58,782 bases of DNA from Hypsibius dujardini (lineage: Eukaryota; Tardigrada; Eutardigrada; Parachela; Hypsibiidae). Positions 44,651 through 56,800 of this stretch are shown in pieces. The stretch's first letter is position 1; each line of letters begins with the position of its first letter. The stretch is taken from assembly GCA_001579985.1 (NCBI GenBank), contig LRSR01008216.1, forward strand, positions 1 to 58,782. The letters run 5' to 3'. A model generated the notes under the pieces. It ran no database searches, was not told where the DNA came from, and saw only the letters and a program-made list of their open reading frames with translations. The position numbers and the translations under genes were made by a program.

Positions 44651-46149
44651 GCTAACTCAGACCTCAAATTGACGTTCTATGGAGTCCGAGAGCCAATTTT
44701 TAATATAAAACCGTTCAATGAAACTTTCATATCCGCAGGCACCAAGAAAAACATATTTTGAAATTGAAGTAAAAATCCCAAAAAATGGCAGCGTTAGAAT
44801 TCATTATCTGTGTGGATGACAAAAAAGTAATCTGTTGAAATTGCTTTTCATCCAATTTAAAACATCAATTTTAGAGCACAAACCGAGTATCGCATTCAAA
44901 TCAGAATGAAAAAATACTCATTTTTGTTTTGGAGCAAGCTCCAATGATACCGTCATCCCGCAATAAGCCGTTTTGTTCACCGACGTTTGTCCACTGTTCG
45001 GTTAACAATATTTGCAATTTCCCAGCAATTTTATACGGAAAATTAAGGTTTGAATATCGAGATTCTCACGCCCGAGTCAATACTAATTCGTTTAGTTTTC
45101 GTTTGAGTTTCCGAATCTTGTATAATGGTTACATAAAATGGTAAATGAAATTGTGGGTTTCCATAAAAAATGGTTTGAACAAATCAGGAAATTGAGAACC
45201 TGGTAAAAAATTTACAAAAGAAATGTGTCTCAACTTGACTGGATAAAGCTTCTCTACGAGGTCAAGGCCGTTAACCAGGTCGGTTTTTTCAACGTTGATT
45301 TCCCGGCACTGCAGTGCCGCCATGCCATAACTGATGGCTTGCAAACATTCAGAAAAATTCTCTGACCCATTTTAGTTCGTTCCTAAGCCTCACGGTTCGA
45401 ATTTGAGTCCAAAAAAAGGAAGAGAAGAATCTCAATGGAGACGTGTGCAAGTAGTCCGGTAGAGGCGCCACTTCGGTTCCTTTCCGGTGCATAAAAACAT
45501 TGTGCATCTGTTTTCACTTCACGTGTGTTCACTTCATCACGACGGCACTTGAAGTGAATTTTTAGCTCCTTATTTTGTAGAATATTTTTTGCATCGAATG
45601 CCTCATGCTATAATTTAGAACTTTTTGAAGACATTGATCATATGGGTTACAGGTTCTTACGTTTTGAGCACGACCGTCACATTCGAATGTTTCTTCAGAG
45701 CCTTATTTTATTCAAGTTAACTAATCAAAGTTTATTTTACATGGGTATATCCTTTAATTATTCGAGTTAATAGTGAAGAAACACTGGCGAGAAGTTTTTT
45801 ATCTCATAGTCAAATCAAGCATATAAACAACGGGACCATTAGGCCCTCTCCCTGGGTTGACTTCGCAAACACGACTTATGCACCTCCTGCTGGCCTGCCG
45901 GCCTGGTTAAGTTACGATTTCCAAAAGCGGCCTGGTTAACGGCCTTTACCTCGTACTCCTTTTGGAGATCGGGTTTCCAACAAAAAATTTTCATTCATGT
46001 ACTGAGTATTTCCGATTACATGGTACCATGGAATAGCTCATCGCCTTCCTCAAATCTTTCATGCTTGCGGACAAATGATTTGTTGGGTAAAAAGCCATAA
46101 AAAAATTCTAAGAATATGATTGTAACAGTAGAAAACACACGTACATATG
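44651..46149. other. No recognised gene
   Basis: A minus frame at 45344-45129 (AISYGMAALQCREINVEKTD) has some coding character but no splice chain or known family. Confidence 0.4.
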
Positions 46150-47345
46150 TTATAGCTCATTGTGTGACTCAGTTACTGAAAGTGGTCTGATGGCGTAGAC
46201 GTCCTGGTTCATTGCGAAATCATACATGCCGTAATGCATGACTGAACCAAAATCGTGAGGCTGTCCGAAAGCTGCTATTTTGTCGATGCCTTTACTCAGA
46301 AACTGGTCGTAATTCGTTAAATGTACCAAAATATAAATATGCCAACAACAACTTGGAACTGATTGCATTGATCACCCATGAACAAGAACCCGTTCGGGAA
46401 CCCCACCAGGTCGGAACCAATATCGATAAAGGGGTGAGAATAGGACAAGGGAAAAGCATATTTTCAAAGTTCAATTCAACCGTTTCAAATTGTTGTTCTT
46501 CATCATTTCCACCCTATGGAATTGTGACTACATAACCTCAAACCATTTGTAGTTTTTGTCTGTAGGGCCAAAGTCTGCTTCAGTCCAAAATAAGACTGTA
46601 TGGTTCACTGTAATTTTATCATTGAAAATAATCGTAAAGGCCTAAATCTAATGGAATAACTGAAACTTACTTGAGCAACGAGGGGATTGGTATCAACAAT
46701 TCGGTCTTGCAAGGGCTAATGCTTCACTGTGGGGTCACTAACCTCTCCCACCCCCAGCCGGACACCAAGGGATCCTGGTTCGGACTTATTGAGAACCTAA
46801 TCGGGCCCCTTTCTGAATGCAACCTGTTAGTCTTACATTTCTTAATGTTGTTCCAGTTGATTTCCAGATTGTTATTCCGGGCCCTACGTGGCTGTTTGTG
46901 AAAGAATCCTAGAGAAGGGTCAATGAAATTGTACCTCGCACAAATACACTGACACATCACAATTAATATAATGTTTTTACCTATTGAATGCATCAGCTCG
47001 TGCTGGATGACTCCTGCAATATCCAGGCAGCCTATCGTAAGACGTTGTTACTATCCATTATCTCTCTGTTTGTCACATCGTCTTACCAATCCGGAATAGA
47101 GTGACAACTTGAGCTCCTCCTGCTTTTCCCACAAAAGAGTAACACCTGCCCATAAAAAGGGACGAAATAAAACCATCGATACATGCTTCACTGTATCCTC
47201 TCATGAATCCCGCAGCCATCATACCCCGCATTTGGCTCAATTTGAATGAAGTCCTTCTCCCCGTTTCTTGGAACAAACTTTATGCACGGTGCTTTGTTGC
47301 TAAATTGCTTCATGGCGTCCATAATCTGCCGACGCATTCTTCCAG
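46150..47345 (-). CDS. Astacin-family metalloprotease D (partial, degraded)
   Basis: Exons: 47345-47225 (MKQFSNKAPCIKFVPRNGEK), 47145-47087 (CYSFVGKAGGAQVVTLFRIG), 47031-46981 (CLDIAGVIQHELMHSI), 46908-46837 (GFFHKQPRRARNNNLEINW) and about 46330-46150 (PHDFGSVMHYGMYDFAM). The introns are only 55-79 bp except the last. As in astacin A, a phase-1 intron splits the zinc motif. The catalytic HELMH and SVMHY Met-turn are present, and the third zinc His is kept in GFFHKQ, but the next residue, usually Glu, is Lys and the usual SRxDRDxY is scrambled. The last exon leaves the family after AIRPLSV and stops, lacking the C-terminal IGQ...LSxxDIxxLNxxYxC part. Its acceptor is unclear. It is probably a decaying gene. 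Confidence 0.75.
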
Positions 47346-47426
47346 CTAAAAATATCGGGCTTGCATCACGTAGATAGAAGTACTATCATCCCCCCCCTGG
47401 TCTGTCATTTTGCCTAAGGAGCACCC

Positions 47427-48180
47427 AGCGTTCCAAAAGCCTTTCGGAATTTTGTCTTAATGACAGAGATTTAATAGATAATTTTCCACAGTTAGGGATT
47501 AAACTAAATCATTACGGCTTAATTGCGATAAAACATTAAAATTTAGGTTTAGAGGGTTAACCGTTCGTTAAATCTGATAATTTTGGTTGCAGGACCAATA
47601 AACCAATTTTAATTTTAATTTAATAGCATCTGAGCATTTAAACGGAAAATGTTAATTTTTAAAGGGCTATTAAGACTGAAATAGTTTTGGTTTAAAGGTT
47701 CCTTACACAAATATTAATTTCGGCTTAATAGCCTCTCACAAAAATTAATTTCGGTTTAATAGCCTCTCACAATTCCACCAGAACTTGAGCTGGATTAAAC
47801 GTAAATTAGTTAGGCTATAAAGGACCTTCATGCCCCACGTTAATTAAGGTTTAATAGCCATTTAAACCGTAACATCTCAAGTTTAAATACTCATAGGCAA
47901 TTAAACCTAAAATAATATTGCTTCAAAGGGCTTTTAACCAAAAATATTCTAAGTATAATAGCCCTTAAAAACTTAACATTTTTAGTTTAAATGCTCAAAT
48001 GCAACCAAAATTAAATTTGGTTTATTGGTCTTTTAACCCGAAATTATTAGGTTTAACTTGAACTATTTTAATGTTTTATCGCAATGGAACCGTAACAACT
48101 TAGTTTAACTGCTAACTGTGGAGAGTTAGCAATTAAATCTCAGCCATTAAGAAAAACCCCCGAAAGGCTTTTGAAACGCT
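47427..48180. mobile_element. 750-bp foldback element
   Basis: AGCGTTCCAAAAGCCTTTCGG at the left end pairs with CCGAAAGGCTTTTGAAACGCT at the right. Similarity runs inward for roughly 370 bp per arm (for example TGCGATAAAACATTAAAAT near 47526 and its inverse near 48070). The interior has tandem TTTAATAGCC blocks. It lies just upstream of astacin D. Confidence 0.85.
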
Positions 48181-50536
48181 AGAAGTTCCATATTTGCCTC
48201 CCACTCATGACAATCTAATAATTCCATCAGTTTTTCCCCTCCCTCTCCAAAAGCTTTATTAATGCTTAGTCTGCTTAGTCTGCTTAGTCAGCGTATTCAA
48301 AGAATCGTATTTTCGTAATAATTCAAATTGGCTAAAATAATTAGCGTGTTTTCTTTGTCCGTCAAATTTTCCTGTTTTGACGAGGTGAAGCGACTTGAAA
48401 ACGTACAGCCTTGCAATGTTTCATTCGTTAGCAATCACTGATCTGTAGACTTCTTCAGAACGGCGTTTGCGTTGCATGTCCAAATGGTGAGACTGATTTG
48501 TCATACTAAACTGTATTCACTTTGTATTCAAGTCTGACGGTTTGGAATTATTAATTTCACGTTCATTGAATGAATAGTGGCAAAAAACGTTAAAGTGGGT
48601 CATTTGAGCTTAAGTTGTCTACCTCGTTGTTTCTCTCATCCAAAAAATATTTATTTTTAATGTTGCTGTTTGTGTTTAGTGGCCGGCCACGTTTCGAAAA
48701 CTTTATCAGACAAATATTTTGCAGCTAGAATAGCTTTCCAACATATGATACAGTACTGTACAACAAATGTACCATTTGTGGGAGTGAGGGAAACCAAAAG
48801 GCTAGGCTAGCATGACAAGAAGGCTCGGCTAGCAAGACAAAAAGACTTTTCTGTTTGCCTGAGACATCCCGTTCGGCCAGCGCATATTAGGGTCACGGAG
48901 AGCAAATACTTGATGCTCAACATTAATCAAAATAAAGGTGTATAACAACAAAGGATCGACAGTGACAGTGTATTTAAGGTTTTTTTGTATGAGACAAACT
49001 CAAAATTTCCATTCAGACCACCCTCAATATTGAAAATTAATTGGACCACTTATTGCCACACTTCGACGTATGCATACAGAGTGAATGAGTATCACCGCTT
49101 TGTTCAGACTGGCATAATTCTCAAATCTGTTAAGATCGAACTAAAAATAACCATTGATATGCTATACCGGTACATACTGTACGCTCCCGATCTCAAGGGT
49201 CGATTTCAGGTCTGGCCCAAAAACACGTTCCGTCGCTCGCTTGGTTGTTCATTCATATTCACTTAAACTTTATTGACTTGAAAATTTTGAAACCGAAAAT
49301 CATCATTTCAATCAAGGAAGGTAACATAGCCCGTCAGGCAAGAACCAACGGGCCAATCACAGACAAGTGAACGGAATTGAAGGATCCGCTGAAGCTTGAT
49401 GTGAATCAGCGGGGGTGGGGCATAATCGACCCTTGAAATTGGAAACGCACAGTAATCAGCGTAGAGAGATGAGAAACTATTGCTTCAGCTCTCGTTTTGG
49501 AAATATGAACCAAGCAATATGAGGTATTATAGTCAACAATTATTATGCTATTAGAATCAACATGCAGTCCACAACACTTTCCCATAGTCAGCGATCCTCT
49601 TTGGTTTTAGCTCTTAGATTTATTATCTCTGCTGAAATTGAAAAGTTCATATGAATTTATATACAGTATCACCGTATTAATTGCGGAACCCGCGTCGAAC
49701 CCAGCAATATCCCCTATAAAAAGGTCTTCAAACACAAGTTTGGCTGTGTCCACTGGAACCAGGGAAAACGTCGGTTCATCGCCAGTGCCAGCAACATCAT
49801 CCAAATCAGATGTATCGATAAGGGGTGGCCAACACTTTCACTGCAAAGCAGTAAAATACATCTGCATATTATTTGTACGACCGAGATATGTTAATGTGGA
49901 TCGGCATTATAAGGTCAATTTTCCGCGACTATTTTTGCAGATTTGTGGAGGAAATTCCAGTCGAGGATGTGGTCAGTGAAAAAGATCAGTACAACAAATT
50001 GCGAAAATTGAGAATGACGGGTCTCTTCCTATTTTTTACAAAAGTTTGTCGATTGTTTGATTTTGTTTGTCAAGTCACTCCATCCAGCAACAGTGCCAGT
50101 TCTGGTTTTTATCGAGTTGTTAGGCATTACTCTGTCTGCAATCTCTACTGCAATAGCGACAGCTAGACCGGAAACAAGGCAACAGTATATTTCCTAAAAA
50201 GTTTCCAAGCACGACGACTAACTTCATAACGAACCTGAAAAGTTGTGTTGAACAGCGCGCGAAAAGCAACTTAAGAATGTCCGTTTGAAATGATACATGC
50301 AATGACAATCCAACGCCAAATCTAATAAAACTGAACCTGGTCTCACAAACTGCTTTCCACAGTGAGAGTTCTGCAACATAGGAACCGTAGGCAACATGAA
50401 AATGCATAACCTTTATCGCCGGCTTATAAAAAAATATGGCCACTAAGGACAATGGAAAATCCAAATACAGAGTGACCCACTTATACGGAAATATTGCGAA
50501 AATTAACGAAGTTATTTTATCTTTTTGATTTTAAAT
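48181..50536. other. No recognised gene
   Basis: Frames at 49638-49979 (plus; Ser/Thr-rich, AVSTGTRENVGSSPVPATSS) and 50464-50120 (minus; hydrophobic) are unassigned. The Ser/Thr-rich one could be a linker exon of a secreted protein. Confidence 0.4.
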
Positions 50537-50544
50537 ATTGGGAG

Positions 50545-50998
50545 TAGAGGTGTGTAGACCGCAGCGCACTGCCGCGCGGTTTGCGGCGGTGCGGTTTTGG
50601 ACTGCTCGCGGTGTGCGGTGCAGTTGCGGTTAAGAAGTCTGCGGTTGCGGGTATGCATTTTTTTAACCACCGCAAACCGCGAAATATCTGAAAAACTAGC
50701 TTAATTGTGCACGATAACTCTTTCCGTAGTTTGCACCACATGGCGCGTCATTTGTTTACGCTAGTAAGTGAGGGTTCGTGCTTTTAATCGGTTCGTAAGT
50801 CCCTGGAGTCCACAAATGGAACAGAACCGTGCGTTAAACCAGCTGTTTCGATTTAAAGACAAATTTTGATTGCATCGAGCGGTTTCTGCGGTGCGGTTGC
50901 GGTTTTGTCAATTTCTCGCGGTGCGGTGCGATTGCGGTTAAAAAATTGGGCTGCGGTGCAGTTTGCGGATTAAATTCTTTTAACCGTGTACAGCTCTA
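50545..50998. mobile_element. hAT-like MITE with perfect 8-bp target duplication
   Basis: Starts TAGAGGTGTGTAGACCGC and ends in the inverse of TAGAGCTGTACACGGTTA. It is flanked on both sides by ATTGGGAG (50537-50544 and 50999-51006). The inside is arrays of ACCGC/GCGGT words on both sides of a short unique core. No transposase. Confidence 0.9.
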
Positions 50999-51006
50999 AT
51001 TGGGAG

Positions 51007-52683
51007 CTTGATATTTCTTATACAAGCTCTTTCTATTCTTTATCTGACCTTGTGTGACTCAACACGTTACGAAATAAACTGGACTTCAAGGTTCGAAACG
51101 TCTGTCACACACATTGCAAAGCCTGATTTTTACGCCGGGCTTTTGGTATTCTATGTTTGTCCAAACTTGATAAACTGGTTTATAAAGCAGGCAACTTTCA
51201 GCAAATGAGAGCATGTACAACTACTACTGGTATTACAAACAATAAAAACGTGTGCAAACCGGTTCACATGTGTCTCACATTGCAGCAAAATTTGTAAAAA
51301 ATGAGAGGAGAACATTTATTCTTCGCTATTCGATATTCTGTAATTCTTTATTATTTTGCAGAATTTTGTTATACAATGTGAATCCATTTTGCCCAATTAA
51401 AATACCGGTAGCTGCGCAGGGGCAAAAAAGTCAGCTGCGCACATCCAGCCTGCCTGAGCACTACATTCTATTGCGGACCGCAGCGCTGCAGCGACTGCAA
51501 TATTCTACAACTTAAAAATGGGAGCTGTTATTTGAAGCAAATTTGATAACTAAATTAACTAAATATAAAATATGCAAAATATGATGAAGTTTTTTTGTAT
51601 TTGTCAGTTAATTTCATATCAAAATGCTACAATGGTAATTTGGGTATATAAAATTTATTTAAAAAACTCCATATTAACGGGATTGAAGGCTACTACTTTT
51701 CCGTAATTCATCAGACCGAGGAGCGAAGCGATGAAGTCCTCTAAGTTGCAGTACTGTGGTTGGAAATCAAGAATGTCTGTCTGTCACAGTCATGGGCGGG
51801 GTAATCGCATTCAGTGCTCGCATGATGGGCCAGTGTAATCTAGGGCGCCTTACCTTTCGGACTACAGTGTATATCAAGCTTGAGTGTTCGCATTTTAATT
51901 CCGGATTCATTACATTCGACATGAGTGTTTCGAAATTTTAGGAATTTCGCTCAAAAACAGTTAAAAACTACAATTGGCTGAGCTCCTCAGTCTTTCCATC
52001 GATTGCATTGATTGCTAGTGAGAAGTGTTTTGACGACGAATTCTGCTCCGGGAAGTCAATAAGATTACTAAATTTCGAAATTTCAATTCGAACTATCAAA
52101 CAATTTAATGATAGAATATAAATAAATTAAAAATGCTTTCAAATTCTAAATATGTTTTGTGTCTATGGTATAACAATTGCGATAAATAAACCGCAATCGA
52201 AAGCAAGTATCAGAAACAGAATTGTAATTCTGAGACGAGCATTTTAAGATATCGGCAATCATACAATCTATCACGGGAGCTAATGACCTTAGCACTAATG
52301 CTTTCAGTTATCAAATTTCAATTTTTTTTATGGACCGTATCAGTCTGACTACACTCGTCTTTAAAACCTTCCTGATATCGGCCATCTTGCGCTGCACAGG
52401 GCACTACTGCAAGGGTCTTGCTTATGCTGCTCACATTGGGCTTCGGTGTTCAATGTTGGTTGATCTAATATCGTAGTATTACAGACGGTCAAAACATTTA
52501 AAAACCTGTTTTAGGACATTGCACAGTGGTACATTCCGGGGTTTGTGTCTAACCCAGTGAGTCTTTCCATTTTCAAGAGAAGCGCTTCTTAGATGTTACA
52601 AGGTGCAGCTGTACTACTGTAGCTGTGAAATGCTAATATTGGGACCACATGCAATTTACCGCTGATTTATTCGTTCACATGAC
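51007..52683. other. No recognised gene
   Basis: Only short frames without family signals or splice chains. Confidence 0.5.
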
Positions 52684-53313
52684 CAGAGATTGGCAACTCA
52701 CGACATTTTGCACTCAAATATCACTCACACTCGCGGACCACTCACAAATATCCTCTCAATTCAAGCGTTTCCACTCATTAGAACAATTCAACTCAATTCG
52801 CACTCAATTCAAAACCACTCGCGGGTTAAGTACAAAGCCCACCCATAAGCGCATCGACGGGAGGGGGGAGGGGGGCGACGGGCCCAGCCTCTCTTAAAAA
52901 TCTCTCAGCTGATTGGCCTCCCGGCTAAAATTAGACGGGAGGCCCAACTGGGCCTATGTTATAAAACAAGCAAAAAACTCTTTGGCCTATTCCCATTTTG
53001 GACCTCTACACGCCACTGACGCGTACAAACCATTTTACACGCGTCATGTTATGGGCGGCGAAGTGTTTAAAACCACCACACATACGCTGTATCCACTGAT
53101 TGATTGGTGCAGCCAGTCAAACAGTCAAAATTATGACTGGAAATCACAATAGTACAGAAAGTTTGAAAGTAAGTGGAATCTCCACTCATTTTTTCCACAA
53201 TTCAACTCACCACTCACACTCATTTCAGACAATTCAATATCACTTACACCCGCGTGAATTGAGTGGAAAGAGTGGAATGAATGCCACTTGCGAGTGGGAG
53301 TTGCCTATCTCTG
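52684..53313. mobile_element. hAT-like MITE (CAGAGATNGGCAACTC ends)
   Basis: CAGAGATTGGCAACTC at the left is inverted as GAGTTGCCTATCTCTG at the right. The flanks CACATGAC and GATATGAC agree at six of eight positions, as expected for an aged 8-bp duplication. The interior carries arrays of ACTCAC/AATTCA words at both ends. Confidence 0.7.
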
Positions 53314-54161
53314 GATATGACACAGTTTGTGCTGTTCTTAAATCGGTTTCTTCAAATTTCGACTGCTCACAATCCTTCACGATTTTCTTTTTATCAATCT
53401 AAAATTTTACGCTGATTCGTTTTTTTCACTTAGCGCAATTTATGCTGTGTGTAAACAGGTTTCTTCAAATTTCAATTGCTCATATTAATTTGTGATATTC
53501 TACTATCAAGGCAATGCTTCAGAATTTCGGGTAGTCCTCGAGAATTAGTGATCGCAAGTTTCAGCTTTATTGAATCATCATTTCCCGAAAATATGATCAA
53601 AGTCGATTATTATGAGACTGGATGTCGTGGAACTCGCCCAGCGCCTTTAAGTGGCTACGAATGATCAAAGGACGAATTAGTTTCTGTTCATAAAATTAGA
53701 GTGGCCTGCCACTGTGGTGTCCGGTAGTGGTCACCTTGGTAGAGAGTCAACGAGGCGTCTTTTAGTGTCAGACTTGGCATAGTTTAGTGTTGTCATGTGG
53801 ACTAGCTTGGAGCCTGGCGGACTGATCAATCAATCTTCAGTAGAGTACTTAATGAAGTACGTGAGAATTGAATCATCCGTCAGTGCGTCGCCTTAAGGCC
53901 TTAAATATTCGCCAAAGACGGACTAAAACAAATTTTCAGGCCCGGATAAGGATGTTTAAAAAAAACAGATATCGCGATCCCATTACTGCCTTTTATAACG
54001 TTCAGAATCAAGACTAATCGAATTGAAAACGCGTGTAAGCTTGAAAAACCAAAACAGGTTGAGTGAAGGAGTGAAGGTTGATAAAAGAGCAAAATTTCTT
54101 GACGGGATCGCTAAAAAGTGACCAAAATCAGAGGTCTTCCTGTTGCAAGTCTTTGTCATGA

Positions 54162-54555
54162 TCAACCATTGCACCAGAATCCCCATCCCAGGCACCAGGC
54201 CTGCGAGCCATCTGCGGATCCAAGGTATTTTTTGACGACAACCTTCTGCGCATCATTGTCTTTTGCCGCCGAAAATTCATCAACGGCAGCCTGACCTCCT
54301 TTGCGGAACAGCTCTGCTGCGACATCGAGAATTTGCTTCTGAATTGGGAAAGAAGTGGTGATGATTAGGGTTAATTAACAGTTTACGCTGACAAGTCGAA
54401 ACAACCCTTTAATCAAACAAACCTGCCATGAAAGTAAATCACATCGAATAGCCAAAACTCACCTGTCGTTCGGCATCGGTCGGTGCGGATCTCACCATCG
54501 TCATCGCCAGCAAAAGCACACCAACGCAACCCACCACAAACGTTTGAGAAACCAT
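54162..54555 (-). CDS. Small secreted peptide 3
   Basis: Exons 54555-54463 and 54338-54162 with a phase-0 intron (CGACAG|GTGAGT; ATTCAG|AAG) give 89 residues and no lesion. A signal peptide (MVSQTFVVGCVGVLLLAMTM, then VRSAPTDAERQ) is followed by KQILDVAAELFRKGGQAAVD, a charged helix, VVVKKYLGS and the terminal AWCLGWGFWCNG. It is the best-preserved member and shows that codon 30 of peptide 1, now TAA, was a sense codon (Arg here). A TATA box lies about 80 bp upstream. Predicted secreted with one disulfide; function unknown. Confidence 0.88.
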
Positions 54556-54634
54556 CGTTATCCAACTTGGTGAAAGAGTAACGGGAATGAAAATTGCACA
54601 ACTTATTACTTATGAAATTGCCTTGGTCTATTGG

Positions 54635-54642
54635 TTTATATA
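54635..54642 (-). promoter_or_regulatory. TATA box of peptide gene 3
   Basis: TATATAAA on the minus strand about 80 bp before the ATG. Confidence 0.55.
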
Positions 54643-54659
54643 GCGCACCTTGAAGGGCG

Positions 54660-56089
54660 ACAACAACGACACAAGAACAACCCTAACACAAAAAATTGCA
54701 TACCGAGTACCAGCGGAGTTAGAGGTGTTCGTTGAATTACCTGCAGATCACGCCTCTTGCTTCACAGGTATGCAGCTCAACCAGTTGAATCGGACTTTTC
54801 TGAGTTTATTTCGTATTTCGAATATTCGACAACTGTTCTTGTGACGTTTTATGGCATAAGACAACTTGTGTATCAAGGCTGTTTTCACATTTGACAATTG
54901 TCTTAACACCGGCAACAATAACGAACTATACGTTCCTCCTTTTGTAACAACAGTTCATCCGAGAGTAAGTGCGGTAAGCAACAGAAATACGGCGTAAGTC
55001 ATCGCCCTGACTCATGTTTTATTCGACGATGTCAACTTTCTTCGTTATTTCCGTATACTATACCAGGTGCGGGAAAGCTTTTGGCACTGACCTTCGCAGG
55101 CCCCTGCCTAAACTCTGTGTGTGCTATTGATAAAATATTTTCTGCACTGGAAAGCCCACTTTGATGGCTATCCGAATCACTTTCAAAATTGAGATTCAGG
55201 TTGTTGAATCAGAAGTTGTTTCGGAAAACCCAAGGACCAATTTTGTTATAATTTGTCCCATGGACCGCATTTCAGATCTCCCTCAACTTTATAGCGAATC
55301 TAAAAAACCAAAACGGCAAACTATAGATCTCTGCTAGTGTGCTGTACAAAAAAAATCAGAAATATTCAATCAATCGTGCACCACTAAATTGAGGGAGGCT
55401 TTTTTAAACAAAATGTAAAAATTTTCAGACTCAAAAGTGGTGTACGTGTCCACGCTAATAACTTTCTCAATTGTTACGCGATTGGGATAATTTCAATTAC
55501 ATTAAAGAGCCAAATCATTACATCGATTTTGTTACTAAAAAATAGTGTTTGTTGTTAAATTTTAGGTCTCCAGTTTTGGTCTAAAGTTAGGGAGGCAGAT
55601 TTAAAAAACTGGTTGAACTTGACCCTGCGAGATTTTCTTTTTTCTCAAAACCAAAACTACCGTCAAATTGATTTTTTTCTTTTGCATGGGATAGCCCCAT
55701 TAAAGTACTAAAACATACGTGTTTCAACTTTTTTTTGCTCACGCTCTGCTACGAGAAATGCGAACCAGTTTTGATCTGGGTTAGCGAACTTGGCAAAATC
55801 TACCATTAACCAGGCCACGCTTAATTTTTAGGTGCTGCCACAAACCAATGCATAGCACCTGTCCTGCTCCTGCCCCAACGTCGAACCAAGCAAATGTTTC
55901 ACAGACCTATAGGTTTTCACAGACCTATAGGTTGCGCTATTCTGTGAAACAGGTCTTCCAGATAAGACCAGACACTTTTCGGAAAGGCAATTCGCTGGTC
56001 ATACTGTATACCGTCTTCGCAGCAAAACCGTAACATTTCGGATTAGTGTGCTGCTCCGAAGAGTAATGTCGTGGCGCGGAACCATTTTT
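54660..56089. other. No recognised gene
   Basis: AT-rich DNA with a tandem CACAGACCTATAGGTT duplication near 55900. Confidence 0.5.
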
Positions 56090-56400
56090 GTTCAGATGGC
56101 CGTTGCAGTCCAGCTACGTCCCGATGACCTATTTAGGAAACGACTGTAACAATGACCGTTGTCGACGTAAGCCAAGGGTAGGATGGAACATGTCTTTGTG
56201 ATATCTCCACAACTCCAAGTTATTAATGTTAATTTTCTTACCATTTTGGGAATTAAGAGATAGATGTGCTTTGCCTCTCGTTGTGCGTCTAGAGGAGTGG
56301 TCATTGATTGATTTATTGGACAGTCTTGACCTGACCACGGCCCGGGGTTAATTTCGACGTTTTGTTGTCTTTTTTGTGTAGGCCTTTTCATTGCATGTAC
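56090..56400 (-). mobile_element. LINE N-terminal fragment with NPGP motif
   Basis: The minus frame from about 56391 reads QKRQQNVEINPGPWSG and then degenerates across frames. (D/N)VExNPGP near the N terminus of a LINE protein is a known position for 2A-like motifs in CR1-type and related elements. No further endonuclease or RT motifs follow. Confidence 0.4.
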
Positions 56401-56800
56401 GTAGCTCAGACTCAGAGTTTATAGCATAGAGCTGTTTCTTTTTCATTTTTACCTACTGAAGCAAGATACCTGTGGGCAACTGGAACTTCTTTCGGTGTTA
56501 TGTCTATTGAGCGTCAGTTAAAAACCCGCCTTGATTGATCCCTCATGTTTGAGAATGCTACCGCGCAGCTTGAATGCAAGTTAATTCCAAGAAAGATTGC
56601 GCATTTCCCTTCTGTACTCGTACTTCTTCTGTTTTCCACCGTGTTGCGAGGGTCTGACTGTTTCGTGTTTTGGGGCGAGAAGTTTGGCGTCACTGCGCGG
56701 GAGGAGCGCAGGCTCCTTGCCGAACAACGAACAACGGGTCATTATAAATTCACCACGTCCTAAAAGCACCCACGTGTGCAGCACGCCCTGGCCGGCCACT

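Noticed and set aside
50120-50464. Hydrophobic 114-residue minus frame as a membrane protein
   Set aside because: No start context, splice sites or family pattern; AT-rich DNA often yields such frames.
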